From Planctomycetota bacterium (GTDB lineage Bacteria > Planctomycetota > UBA1135 > GCA-002686595), in the NCBI GenBank assembly GCA_028278425.1, contig JANQEJ010000348.1, forward strand, positions 1-64,000: a stretch of DNA of 64,000 bases. The letters run 5' to 3'. This document shows, in pieces, positions 36,773 to 47,788 of the stretch. Made by a program: the position numbers and the translations under genes. Under the pieces are notes generated by a model. It had not been told where the DNA came from, ran no database searches, and saw nothing but the letters and a program-made list of their open reading frames with translations. The number at the start of each line of letters is the position of its first letter. Position 1 is the stretch's first letter.

Positions 36773-39378
36773 CGCTCCTCCTCCATACGCTTCAGCGTCG
36801 CTTCGAACCCGGCTCGGTCGAGCCGCACACCGAACGCCTGCTCGCGGGCGACGTCCGCCACCAGGATCTCGCGCGGGCTCTCGACGACGAGGCCGCGGCT
36901 GCGCGAGCCGCGTTCGTCGGTGGCGTAGAGCGAAGCCTTCACGCGGTAAGTGCCGGGTCCGGGCACGAAGACGAGCGCCTCGCCGTTCGTGCCGAAAACG
37001 GCCTGCTCGCTGTACATCCGCGAGGCGTCGGCCCGGTCGAGGCGGATCGCGAGCGCGTAGCCCTCGGGCAGCGGCGGCATGCCGCCCTCGAGGACGAAGC
37101 GAAGCGGGAGACCCGGGCTGAGCGTGATCGCGTGCTCGCCCGGAGCCACCTCCAGCCGCGCCGCGCGAAATCCCCCGGAGCTGACCTCCAGCTCGAGCGC
37201 CGGGCTCGTCGTGATCAGCTCGAGCTCGGAGCCGCTCTCGTGTTCGTACTCCCATTCCTCGGAGCCCGGCGGGCGGTAGGACGCCTCGACGGCCGGCACC
37301 GGCCCGCCGCCGGGCGCGGAGACGCGCAGGAGATAGCGGTACACCAGGCCGCGCAGGTCGATCTCGCGCAGACGCGGGTCGTCGGTGACCTCGTCGGCGC
37401 GGACGACCACCCCGTCGAAGCGAAGCAAGGGCTCACCGGCGCGTCGAAGGGTGAGGGTCAGGGTGTGCGTCCCCTCTTCCACCTGGCTCAGCACGAACGA
37501 ACCGTCGCCCTCCAGGTCGCGGCTCACGTCCAGACGTTGCGCGGGGTCGCCGCCGCGGTACAACGCGAAGCGCACGGAGCGCAGCTCGACGCCCTCGTTG
37601 ACCAGGAGGCGACCCTCGATCGACCCGGCGCCGAAGAGCTCGATCCGCACGTCGCTCGAGCCGAGCGGGACCTGCACGTACCCGCTCCGACCGTAGGAGA
37701 CGTGGCTGACCCCCACCGCAAAGTCCGGCGCGCTGCTCCAGCCGCGCAGCTCGAACCGACCGTCGGCGTCCGTCCGCGCGCGAGCGTCGCGGAGGGTGCG
37801 CCACGAGATCCGCGACTCGCTCCGGCGGACCCCGTAGGCACCGCGCACGTCGGCGCCGCGAATCAAAGCCCCGCCGGTGTCGGTCACGACGCCGGCCGCC
37901 AGAAGCGGAGGCAGGGTCAGCTTGACGTCCCCGACGTCGTTTTCGCCGGGATACAGCGCGCCGGAGAGGTCCAACTCGGCGCCGAGCGTCCCGCCTTCGT
38001 CGCGGTCGTGGCGCAGCAACAACCGCCGGGCTCCGCCGGGGGGAACGTCCCCTTCGATCACCATCTCGATGCGTCCGTCGCCGTCGGTGGTGAACGAGCT
38101 GTTGTCCGAGTTGCGCTTGACGCCTTCGGGGCTGAGCGTTTCGACCGCGGTCCGTACGAGGACCTTCGCGAGCGGCTTCTCCTCGCCGTCCAGGAGCCGT
38201 GCGACGAGCTTCGGCGTGATCGGCACGACGACGTCGACCGACACGCTTTCCCCGGGTCGGGTCGGTCCGTCGGCGGCTTGATCGACCGGCTCGCGCCCGT
38301 CCGCGGTGCCGAGCTGGATGCCCAGCCGCTCCCCTAGACCGACGTAGGGGAACCAGGCGCGTCCTTCCTTGAGCGGGACTTGCGCCGTGTCCGCCCCGCC
38401 GAGCCCGGGAGTGCGCGATCCCCCGTCGGAGGCGAACGAGATCGCCGCGACACCGGAGAGCGGGACCGGCTCGCCCTGCTGATCGACGGCGCGCACCGCG
38501 AGGGAGCCCGTAGGCGGCAGCACGAATTCGATCGTCTCGGCCGGGAAGCTCTTCCGGTCGAGCTCCCGCTCGACCGGCTCCTCCAGGAGGATTGCGAGAG
38601 CGACGAAGACGGGGTCTTCGCTGACCTGCTTGAGGATGTTCGCGACGTGCATCAGCGTCACGGTGCCGTCCGCTCCGGTCGGCGTGCTCAGGAAGTCGTA
38701 GGTGCCCCACCGGCGTTTCTGCCGCAACGCGACCGGCGCGCCTTCGACCGGCCGGCCTTCCGCGTCGACGACGCGCACGACGAGGGCCGGATCGGGCTCG
38801 AGCTCGACGACGATCTCGGTCTCGTCACCGCTCACGGGCTGCATCGCCCAGAGTCCTTCGGTTTGCCCCGCGATCATCCCGCCCTGCACGACGTGGGGGA
38901 CCTTCAGCCGCCCTTCGTCGTTCGCGCGGTAGCGCCGGCCGAAGCGCGTCAAGAGCTCGTCGACGTTGAGGCCGCCGGCCTGGAGCTCGAGCATCTGCTC
39001 CTCGTCGAGCAGGTCCGGAGTGAAGAAGTAGACGAGCGCCCTCGGCACCGGGGCCTGGGTCTCCTTCACGACGACGCGCACGTCCAGGCCCTCCTCCGGG
39101 GAGGCTTCGACGTCGCCGGCATCCGCGGCCTCGGCCGGTTGCGGCGCAAGGTCGTCGACCAACGTACGCTTCGCGTCCCCGGCCCCGTCGTCGCTCGCCG
39201 GTGGTCGTTCGACGCTCGAGAGCGCGACCGGATCCGCGGCGGGAGCTTCCCGCGGCGCTGCCACGGCCGGCGCGGTCGCCGGCGAGCCGCTCTCGCGCTC
39301 CGTTCCTTCGTAGAGGACGAACGCCAGGGCCAGCGCGAGAAGGGCGAGGGGAACGACGATGAACAGAGCTCGTTTCAC
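36769..39378 (-). CDS. membrane-anchored protein with repeated carboxypeptidase-regulatory-like beta domains
   Basis: An 869-residue protein. A single N-terminal membrane helix (RALFIVVPLALLALALAFVLY) and a Pro/Ala-rich acidic spacer (about 30-95) lead to a series of beta-sandwich domains. Their repeating phrase type is LDVRVVVKETQAPVPRALVYFF, VVRVVDAEGRPVEGAPVALR, LAVRAVDQQGEPVPLSGVA, AAGVVTDTGGALIRGADVRG or DGRFELRGWSSAPDFAVGV. This resembles the carboxypeptidase regulatory-like or transthyretin-like fold seen in tandem in planctomycete surface proteins. There is no catalytic motif. Start is GTG. The stop shares a CTAG with the DsbD-like gene. Confidence 0.72.
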   Translation of the reverse strand: MKRALFIVVPLALLALALAFVLYEGTERESGSPATAPAVAAPREAPAADPVALSSVERPPASDDGAGDAKRTLVDDLAPQPAEAADAGDVEASPEEGLDVRVVVKETQAPVPRALVYFFTPDLLDEEQMLELQAGGLNVDELLTRFGRRYRANDEGRLKVPHVVQGGMIAGQTEGLWAMQPVSGDETEIVVELEPDPALVVRVVDAEGRPVEGAPVALRQKRRWGTYDFLSTPTGADGTVTLMHVANILKQVSEDPVFVALAILLEEPVERELDRKSFPAETIEFVLPPTGSLAVRAVDQQGEPVPLSGVAAISFASDGGSRTPGLGGADTAQVPLKEGRAWFPYVGLGERLGIQLGTADGREPVDQAADGPTRPGESVSVDVVVPITPKLVARLLDGEEKPLAKVLVRTAVETLSPEGVKRNSDNSSFTTDGDGRIEMVIEGDVPPGGARRLLLRHDRDEGGTLGAELDLSGALYPGENDVGDVKLTLPPLLAAGVVTDTGGALIRGADVRGAYGVRRSESRISWRTLRDARARTDADGRFELRGWSSAPDFAVGVSHVSYGRSGYVQVPLGSSDVRIELFGAGSIEGRLLVNEGVELRSVRFALYRGGDPAQRLDVSRDLEGDGSFVLSQVEEGTHTLTLTLRRAGEPLLRFDGVVVRADEVTDDPRLREIDLRGLVYRYLLRVSAPGGGPVPAVEASYRPPGSEEWEYEHESGSELELITTSPALELEVSSGGFRAARLEVAPGEHAITLSPGLPLRFVLEGGMPPLPEGYALAIRLDRADASRMYSEQAVFGTNGEALVFVPGPGTYRVKASLYATDERGSRSRGLVVESPREILVADVAREQAFGVRLDRAGFEATLKRMEEER

Positions 39379-39464
39379 GGCAAATACGCGGGCGCCAAAA
39401 GGGGGCGAGGTCGACGCGCAGCACGTCGAGAGCCCGCCGCCCGCCAGGATACAATTCCCCGTCC

Positions 39465-41375
39465 ATGCGCGCCGTCACGGCTTTTCTCGGCTCCCTTTCC
39501 CTGCTCTCGGCCTGCGGCGGCGATCCCGACGGCGAGGCTGCGCGGAACGTCCTGGTGATCAGCGTGGACACCGTTCGCCGCGACGCGCTCGGATTCATGG
39601 GTCGCTCGCCGTCGCCGTCGCCCAACGTGGACGGGCTCGCGGCGGAGGCGGCGGTGTTCGACGACGCGTACACGGTCACGCCGCTGACCCTGCCCGCTCA
39701 CACGTCGCTCCTGACCGGGCTGTATCCGGCGAGCCACGGCGTTCGCGACAACGGCGCGATGCGCGTGCCGGGAGCGGCGGACACGCTCGCCGAGCTCTTC
39801 CAGAGACGCGGCTACCGCACCCTCGCGTCGGTGGCGGCCTTCGTGCTCGACCGTTGTTTCGGGCTGGACCAGGGGTTCGAGCGCTATGGGGCACCGCCGC
39901 GTTCCATCGGCGGCGTCGAGGTCAACGTGACCCAGATCCGCGCCAACGAGGCGGTCGACCGGCTCCTCCGCGATCTGGACGAGCTCGGGGGCGGCGGCGC
40001 GCCGTGGTTCGCGTGGCTGCACCTCTACGACCCGCACGCGCCCTACGACGCGCCCGGCTTCGCCTCCGGGAAGACGCGCGCCGCCTACGACGACGAGATT
40101 CGCTTCGCCGACGGCGAGCTCGGGCGGCTCTTCCGCGCGCTCAAGGAGCGCGGCGTTTGGGAGGAGCTCGTCGTCGTCTTCACCTCCGACCACGGCGAGG
40201 GGCTCGAGGACGGTCGCGAGCCGACGCACGGCCACTTCGTCTACGACCAGACGATGCGGATCCCGCTCCTGATCAAGCACCCCGAGATCGCGCCGGGACG
40301 AATCGCGGAGCCGGTGTCCCTCGTCGACGTCGCGCCGACGCTTCTGACGCTCCTGCGCGTGCCGGCCGACGAGCGCGCCTTCGACGGGCGGAACCTGGCG
40401 CCGCTCTTGCGCGGTGAACCGGCGCCGGAGGAGCGAACGCTGCTCATCGAGTGCTACAAACCGTGGATTGCCAACGGCTGGTCGCCCTTCGAGGGTGGCG
40501 TGCGCGGGCCGCACAAGTTCATCCGCGCGCACGGGCGCGAGCTCTACGACCGCGTGGCCGACCCCGCGGAGAGGACGAACCTCTACGCGCCGGACGACGC
40601 GACGGCGGCGGCGCTGGGCGAGGAGGTCGAGCGGCGCATGACCGAGCTCGCCGGCAAGCTGGAGCGCGAGCAGGTCGAGCTCTCCACCGGCGCCGAGGAC
40701 GCGCTCGCCGCGCTCGGCTACGTCGGCGCCGGCGCCGCCCTCGGCGTCGAGGGCAGGCCGGACTTCGACGCGCTCGCCGATCCGTACGAGATGCACCCCT
40801 TGATCCTGCGGATGGACGCGCTGAGTCTCGCGCTCGCGAAACAGGACTGGCCGACGGCGATCGCGGAGCTGCGCGAGCTCGTCGCGCTCGACCCGCAGAA
40901 CCCGCTCTTCCTCGAGCGGCTGGGGGAGATCCTCGCCTTCACCGGCCCCGAGCATCTCGACGAGGCCGAGGAGCTCTTGGGGCGGGCGTTCGAGCTGCGC
41001 CCCGGACGTCCGCGCGTGCACCTCGGCCTCTCGCACTGCGCGCGACAGCGCGCCGACGCGGCCTGGGCTCGCTACACCGCCTCGGGACGCGAAGACGCCG
41101 CCGCGCGCGCGGAGTGGGAGAGGCAGATCGAGCGCCTCACCGGCGAGCTGCGCGCGGTGCTCGCCCTCGAGCCGGACCATCCGAGCGCGCTCTTCAACCT
41201 CGGCTTCACGCTGACCCGACGGGGCGACGAGGCCGAGGCGGGGAAGCGCGAGCTCTACGTCGAGGCGCTGGCGTTGATGGAGCGGCTGCTCGAAGTCGTG
41301 CCGCGCGAGGATCCGCGCTGGAAGGGCTTCGCGCAGTCGCGCGACAGCCTGACGCAGCGAATCGCCGCCCTCTGA
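39465..41375 (+). CDS. sulfatase-like hydrolase lipoprotein with C-terminal TPR region
   Basis: A 636-residue protein with a lipoprotein-type signal (MRAVTAFLGSLSLLSACGG, C17). Residues about 28-420 have the alkaline phosphatase/sulfatase fold: NVLVISVDTVRRDALG (first metal site), TLPAHTSLLTGLYPASHGVR, and VVFTSDHGEGLEDG with a later HGHFVYDQTMRIPLLI. The usual C/S-x-P-x-R motif is replaced by T75-L-P-A-H. It is therefore not a classic formylglycine sulfatase; a Thr nucleophile, as in phosphoglycerol-transferase-like members, is possible. The C-terminal 220 residues carry TPR-like helices (LAKQDWPTAIAELRELVALDPQNPLFLERLGEILAF). It does not overlap the convergent feoB. Confidence 0.82.
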   Translation: MRAVTAFLGSLSLLSACGGDPDGEAARNVLVISVDTVRRDALGFMGRSPSPSPNVDGLAAEAAVFDDAYTVTPLTLPAHTSLLTGLYPASHGVRDNGAMRVPGAADTLAELFQRRGYRTLASVAAFVLDRCFGLDQGFERYGAPPRSIGGVEVNVTQIRANEAVDRLLRDLDELGGGGAPWFAWLHLYDPHAPYDAPGFASGKTRAAYDDEIRFADGELGRLFRALKERGVWEELVVVFTSDHGEGLEDGREPTHGHFVYDQTMRIPLLIKHPEIAPGRIAEPVSLVDVAPTLLTLLRVPADERAFDGRNLAPLLRGEPAPEERTLLIECYKPWIANGWSPFEGGVRGPHKFIRAHGRELYDRVADPAERTNLYAPDDATAAALGEEVERRMTELAGKLEREQVELSTGAEDALAALGYVGAGAALGVEGRPDFDALADPYEMHPLILRMDALSLALAKQDWPTAIAELRELVALDPQNPLFLERLGEILAFTGPEHLDEAEELLGRAFELRPGRPRVHLGLSHCARQRADAAWARYTASGREDAAARAEWERQIERLTGELRAVLALEPDHPSALFNLGFTLTRRGDEAEAGKRELYVEALALMERLLEVVPREDPRWKGFAQSRDSLTQRIAAL

Positions 41376-41378
41376 CCA

Positions 41379-41540
41379 GGTCACCGGGTTCGGTCCCTTG
41401 GAGCTGTACGGCGGCAGGTAGGTGTAGACGCCCTGCTGGAGGTTGTCCGGGAAGTACACCTGCGTCGTCGGCTCCGTCGTCGGCGTCGGCCGGACCTTGA
41501 CGTGGACGTGCGCGGCACGCTCCGGTCGAGGCGTGGGTAG
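41379..41540 (-). pseudogene. C-terminal remnant of an intradiol ring-cleavage dioxygenase
   Basis: The 165-base gap after feoB translates, in the feoB frame, to a stretch containing ERAAHVHVKVRPTPTT, TTQVYFPDNLQQGVYTYL and PPYSSKGPNPVTWSEGGD. Intradiol dioxygenases have RPAHIHFKV with the iron-binding His pair, then TTQLYFPxD, then a Pro/Gly-rich end. Here the order and spacing match, but nothing before the His pair is present and there is no start codon. The sequence directly follows the feoB stop and then runs into the 3' end of the convergent sulfatase gene. It looks like a degraded fragment left after a rearrangement. Confidence 0.5.
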
Positions 41541-43607
<2,067 letters not shown>

Positions 43608-43617
43608 GACGGCCGGC

Positions 43618-43848
43618 TCATTCGCCGGGTTCGACCTCCAGCATGCTCGCCTCGCGGCGGCGGACGGTTACGTGGCAGCCCCGCACCTCGAGCTCGAGCA
43701 CGCCGCCCGTCGCGGAGCGGCGCACGACGCGCACGGACGTACCGGGGAGGAGGCCGAGCTCCATCAACCGGCGGCGAAAGGCGCGCTCGCCGCCGAGCTT
43801 GGTCAGGCGGGCCTTGGAACCGGGGGAGACGTCGTCGAGGTTGCGCAC
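43618..43848 (-). CDS. feoA: ferrous iron transport protein A (FeoA)
   Basis: A 76-residue SH3-like protein that supports FeoB. The sequence VRNLDDVSPGSKARLTKLGG, RRRLMELGLLPGTSVRVVRR and a final VTVRRREASMLEVEPGE is typical of FeoA. The GTG at 43848 is preferred to the GTG at 43896. The longer form would add 16 non-family residues and put a promoter and palindrome inside the coding region. There is no clear ribosome binding site. feoB follows after 10 bases. Confidence 0.88.
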   Translation of the reverse strand: MRNLDDVSPGSKARLTKLGGERAFRRRLMELGLLPGTSVRVVRRSATGGVLELEVRGCHVTVRRREASMLEVEPGE

Positions 43849-43854
43849 GATTAA

Positions 43855-43898
43855 TTGAGACTCGGTCTCAAAATAAGGGATCGCTGTTCCGCCCACAA
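43855..43898 (-). promoter_or_regulatory. feoAB promoter with overlapping palindromic operator
   Basis: A perfect inverted repeat, TTGAGAC-TCG-GTCTCAA, lies at 43855-43871. On the minus strand a candidate -10 TATTTT (43875-43870) and -35 TTGTGG (43898-43893) are spaced by 17 bases. The start point would fall inside the palindrome, so a bound repressor would block initiation. A Fur-, DtxR- or MntR-type iron repressor is likely from context; the sequence does not match the standard Fur box closely. Confidence 0.5.
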
Positions 43899-43934
43899 GG
43901 CCGGCGCGTCTTGAAGCGGTCCGAGCCCGCCGGC

Positions 43935-44636
43935 ATGATCCCGCGGGTGAGCCAGGCCAAGAGAGCCGCCGGCCGCCGCGCCGCGGAATACGTCATCGAC
44001 GGGATGAACGTCGGCCTGGGCACGGGCTCGACGATCTTCTACACGCTGGAGCGCCTGGCGGAGCGGGTCGAGAAGGAGCACCTCTCGATCCGCGGCATTC
44101 CCACCTCGGAGGACACCGAGCGGAAGGCCCTGGACATGGGCATCCCGCTGACGAGCTTTGCCGAGGTCGACTCGCTCGACCTGACGATCGACGGCGCCGA
44201 CGAGATCGACCCCAGCTTCCACATGATCAAGGGTGGCGGCGGCGCGCTCCTGCGCGAAAAGATCGTCGCGGCGGCGAGCCAGCGCGAGGTCATCGTGGTC
44301 GACCGGAGCAAGCTGGTGGACCGGCTGGGCTTGAAGTTCCTGCTGCCGATCGAGATCGTGCCGTTCGCCCGCCACAACGTCACGCGCTGGCTGGAGCACC
44401 TGGAGGCGCAACCCAGCCTCCGCATGCACGCCGAGGGCGAGACGTACCTCACCGACAACGGCAACGAGATCCTCGATTGCGCCTTCCCGGGGGGCATCGC
44501 CGATCCGGCCGAGCTCGAGCGGCGCCTGGCGGGGATTCCCGGGATCGTGGAGAACGGGCTCTTCGTCGACCTGTGCCACGTGCTCGTGATCGGGGACGAG
44601 AGCGGCGAGGTCGAGGTGCGCGAGAAGGGCCGCTAA
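43935..44636 (+). CDS. rpiA: ribose-5-phosphate isomerase A
   Basis: Interconverts ribose 5-phosphate and ribulose 5-phosphate in the pentose phosphate pathway. The 233 residues include the substrate-binding GLGTGSTIFYTLERL (30-44), the catalytic-site DGADEID (about 88) followed by GGGGALLREKIVA, and VVDRSKLVDRLG. The start ATG at 43935 has no strong ribosome binding site. A GTG four codons on is possible. It is divergent from feoAB, with about 85 bases between the starts, and ends in a strong terminator. Confidence 0.94.
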   Translation: MIPRVSQAKRAAGRRAAEYVIDGMNVGLGTGSTIFYTLERLAERVEKEHLSIRGIPTSEDTERKALDMGIPLTSFAEVDSLDLTIDGADEIDPSFHMIKGGGGALLREKIVAAASQREVIVVDRSKLVDRLGLKFLLPIEIVPFARHNVTRWLEHLEAQPSLRMHAEGETYLTDNGNEILDCAFPGGIADPAELERRLAGIPGIVENGLFVDLCHVLVIGDESGEVEVREKGR

Positions 44637-44642
44637 GAAAGA

Positions 44643-44680
44643 GTCCCGCCCGGCCGCGGAGGCCGGACGGGACCTGTTTA
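44643..44680 (+). terminator. intrinsic terminator after rpiA
   Basis: GTCCCG-C-CCGGCC (44643-44655) pairs with GGCCGG-A-CGGGAC (44661-44673) around a five-base loop, one mismatch in 13 positions. It is followed by CTGTTTATC. It lies seven bases after the rpiA stop and separates it from the convergent cytochrome gene. Confidence 0.8.
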
Positions 44681-44697
44681 TCTCCTGCCTTTCGTTC

Positions 44698-47586
44698 CTA
44701 GAGCGACGCGATGTACTCGAGGATCGCCTCGATGTCGGCGTCGAAGGTGCTGCCGGCTGCGACGGTCTGCAGCGTGGTCTGCACCTTGGACGCGCCGAGG
44801 ACGAACTGCTCGTGTCCGCGCACGTCGTGGAACTCGTTGAAGAGCTTCAACAGGCCCGGATAGGCGGCGTTGCCGTAAACCGGGTCCGTCTGCTGGATCT
44901 CGGGATCGACGAGCGCCCGCAGCGAAGAGGCGCTGTGATCGTGGAAATACGGTCCGGTCGAGAAGACGCCGAGCTTCGTCGGGATCGAGAAGCCCCCGGG
45001 TCCGCGCTTGAAGAGCTTCTTCGGGCCGGCGGGCGGCGGGTCGGGACAGATGTAGCTGTTGTCGTCGTCCCGGGTGAAGTCGTCGTCGTCGTCGGGGTTC
45101 AGCGGGATGTAGGTCTCGATGTCGCTGTACCCGTCGAGGTTGCGGTCCGGATCCGGGAAGGTGTCCTCGTCGAGGTCGACGTTGACGCCGGTGTTCACGT
45201 CGCGGACGTTCACCGCCACGATGTTCTCCTGCAGGATGATGCAGTCCGGATCGATTGCCTCGAGGCCGTCGATGTCGTCGGTGTAGAGCGGGTCGAGGAA
45301 GTCCTCGGTGTAGCCCCGCGTGTCGCCGGTGACGTCGTCCTCGGCCGGGTGGCAGGTCGCGCAGCCGGCGTGACGCAGGAACGGGTTGAGGCCCGTGTTG
45401 TTCGTCCCGAAGAAGAGGTCTTCGCCCAACGCGGCGGTCGCCGTGTAGGAACCGTCGGGCAGAAGGTGCGGGTTCAGCGGAACGGGGATGATGCGATGGT
45501 AGTCGATCAGCCCCTGCTGCTCGGTGTCGCTGAGAACGCCGTGACCGCCGTTCTCGCCGCCGAACATCGGGCCGGTCTCGCCGAGGTGGAGCCGGACGCC
45601 CTTCCAGAGGATGAGGCCGGTCAGGAGCGAGCCGCCGTAGACCTGCATCGTGCTCCGCGGACCGGCGGGACGCTGCCAGACGTTGGCGTCCGCGTTGCCC
45701 TCGAAGTGGCACGAGCTGCAGGAATTGTTGAAGTTGCCGGCGGTCTGGGCCCGCGAGGCGTCCTCGAAGAGCTCCTGGCCGATCCGCTCGGAAACGGTCA
45801 TCAGGTCGCCGTCCTCGAGAGTGCTGACCTGGTCGGCGCACTGCTGGATCACGCCCGCCTCGAAGTCGACGAACAGGCTCGACACGGTGCGGGTCGTCTC
45901 GTTGATGACGAAGAGGGTGCCGTCGTCGTTGTTGGTCGACGAATCCTCGACGAACGCCATGCCGAGCGGCAGGTCGCCCATCGGGGTCGAGGTGTCGAGC
46001 GCCGCCCGCTCCACGAAGTCGTGGCGCGGTGGGAAGACGGTCATGAGCTCCATGCTGGAGCCGTTGACCTCGTACAGGAAGACGTCCTCGGAGCCGCGGT
46101 TGAGCAGCAGGGCGCGGTCGCCGGCCTCGTTGTAGAGCACGCGGCCGGGCTGACCGGCGCGATAGCCCATCTTGTCGACGCCGTAGTCGCTGGTCCCGAT
46201 GACGGCGCGGACGCCGTTCGAGAGGGCGACCAGGCCGCCGAAGGTGTCGAGCTCGGCCACCTGGAGCACCGCGACGGAGCCGGGAGCGGCGCTTCCGGGG
46301 ACCGTCGCGCTATGGGTGGTGCCCACCATGACGTTGACCGCGATGGGGTTGACCAGCAGCGTGCCGACCGCACCGAGCGGGACGGACTGCTCGGTGCCGA
46401 CCGCGCAGAGGAGCACGGCGCCCGGCGTCGAGCCCGTGACCACGACCGTGGCGACTTGGCCGGGGATCGGAGCGGCGCCCACCTCGCCGCCGAGGGTCAG
46501 GATGCCGACGCCGTTGTTGGCGGAGCCCTTGCCACCGAACGGGACGTACTCGGCCGGGTTCAGCTCGTCCGTGAGCTCGTGGTGGAGCCGGAACGAGGTG
46601 TCGCCGCCCTGGCCGTAGCTGTCGGCCACGGTGTCGACGATGCTGACGGCGGGGTAGACGCGGTTCGCGAAGTCACCGTCGATCGCCGGGACGAAGGTGT
46701 GGTTGACGTCGTGGTTGATGTTGTGGATCACGTGCGGGACCATCGCGCGGCTCCCGTCGGGCGACAGGGCGATGTCGTCGAGGAAACGCGGGGTGCCCTG
46801 GCTGAGCACGTCCTGCACGTTGACCGCGTTGAAGATCGGGTGCGGCGCGTAGGTGTTCAGGTCGATGCGCTTGCCGAGCGCGACGCCGGTCGGAACGCCG
46901 CTGATGTCGAGGGTGACGTCGAGGCGCGAGACGAAGCCGCCGGTGAGGTGAGTCACGTAGATCGTCTCGCTCGTGTCCTCGATCACGAATGCCCGGGGCT
47001 CGGAGAGGTCCGGGAACATGTCCGTGTTCGAGTCGACGTCCGCGATCGTGCCCGACGTGATGAAGTTCATCGACCACGGGTACTCGAAGGTCCCGAGGGA
47101 GCCGAAGGGCGGAGAGGCGGCGAAGAGGTGCACCGTGCCCGAGCGGAAGCCGGTGACCGCGAAGTACTCGTCGTTCGGAGCGAACGCGAGGCCGTAGGGT
47201 TCCACGCCGACGTCCATCAGGACCTGGTACACGGTCCGCGAGACCACGTCGATGACGCTCACGGTTCCGCGGACTTCGTTGCCCGTGAAAGGCGTAACGA
47301 AGTGCACGTCGACCGGCACGTTGCCGCGCTGGTTGGCGACGAGCACGTTGAGGCCGTCGGGAGTAAAGGCTAGCGACCGGGGCCACACGCCGACGTCGAT
47401 CTCGTCGACGAGGGTGTTCGTCGTGGTGTCGATCACCGAGACGGAGTCGTTCCCCCGGTTGCAGACCCAAATCTCGTTGGGGTTGTTCGGGTTGACGGCG
47501 ACGCTGGACACCTGAGAATGCTGCGCCACCGCGGGGCCGGCCAAGAGGCCCGCCAGACACACGCTGAGAGTGAGTTGCCGATTCAT
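44698..47586 (-). CDS. secreted beta-propeller / di-heme c-type cytochrome protein
   Basis: A 962-residue exported protein; the start at 47586 gives a signal peptide (MNRQLTLSVCLAGLLAGPAV). Residues about 25-340 are YVTN/NHL-type propeller repeats (VNPNNPNEIWVCNRGNDSVS, TPDGLNVLVANQRGN). A non-propeller beta domain follows (about 355-455: VPLGAVGTLLVNPIAVNVMV). Propeller-like sequence then resumes to about 600. The C-terminal part has two haem motifs, CSSCH (near 620) and CATCH (near 742), in a MauG/cytochrome c peroxidase-like arrangement (LILWKGVRLHLGETGPMFGG; FSIPTKLGVFSTGPYFHDHS). An Asp-rich stretch near 815-850 may bind calcium. The likely role is periplasmic electron transfer or oxidation; partner genes are absent. 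Confidence 0.82.
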   Translation of the reverse strand: MNRQLTLSVCLAGLLAGPAVAQHSQVSSVAVNPNNPNEIWVCNRGNDSVSVIDTTTNTLVDEIDVGVWPRSLAFTPDGLNVLVANQRGNVPVDVHFVTPFTGNEVRGTVSVIDVVSRTVYQVLMDVGVEPYGLAFAPNDEYFAVTGFRSGTVHLFAASPPFGSLGTFEYPWSMNFITSGTIADVDSNTDMFPDLSEPRAFVIEDTSETIYVTHLTGGFVSRLDVTLDISGVPTGVALGKRIDLNTYAPHPIFNAVNVQDVLSQGTPRFLDDIALSPDGSRAMVPHVIHNINHDVNHTFVPAIDGDFANRVYPAVSIVDTVADSYGQGGDTSFRLHHELTDELNPAEYVPFGGKGSANNGVGILTLGGEVGAAPIPGQVATVVVTGSTPGAVLLCAVGTEQSVPLGAVGTLLVNPIAVNVMVGTTHSATVPGSAAPGSVAVLQVAELDTFGGLVALSNGVRAVIGTSDYGVDKMGYRAGQPGRVLYNEAGDRALLLNRGSEDVFLYEVNGSSMELMTVFPPRHDFVERAALDTSTPMGDLPLGMAFVEDSSTNNDDGTLFVINETTRTVSSLFVDFEAGVIQQCADQVSTLEDGDLMTVSERIGQELFEDASRAQTAGNFNNSCSSCHFEGNADANVWQRPAGPRSTMQVYGGSLLTGLILWKGVRLHLGETGPMFGGENGGHGVLSDTEQQGLIDYHRIIPVPLNPHLLPDGSYTATAALGEDLFFGTNNTGLNPFLRHAGCATCHPAEDDVTGDTRGYTEDFLDPLYTDDIDGLEAIDPDCIILQENIVAVNVRDVNTGVNVDLDEDTFPDPDRNLDGYSDIETYIPLNPDDDDDFTRDDDNSYICPDPPPAGPKKLFKRGPGGFSIPTKLGVFSTGPYFHDHSASSLRALVDPEIQQTDPVYGNAAYPGLLKLFNEFHDVRGHEQFVLGASKVQTTLQTVAAGSTFDADIEAILEYIASL

Positions 47587-47788
47587 CTTGGGAGGAGAAG
47601 TTCCTGGCTTCTTTTTTAAGGAAGGGGGCGGTTCGCGGCAGAAAACCGGGTCTAGAGGCCGTGGAGCAACCGCGTGAGGGAACGCGGGACCCTGAGGGGA
47701 AGGCCTTCCGGCGCGGATCCGAGCTGAAAAGCGTACCACGCGTGACGGGACGAAGGCCCCCGCGGGTTCCCCCAATCCTGTCTGAGAT

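Noticed and set aside
43849-43896. Longer feoA with start at 43896
   Set aside because: The extra 16 residues are not FeoA-like and would cover the promoter and palindrome. The GTG at 43848 gives the normal length.
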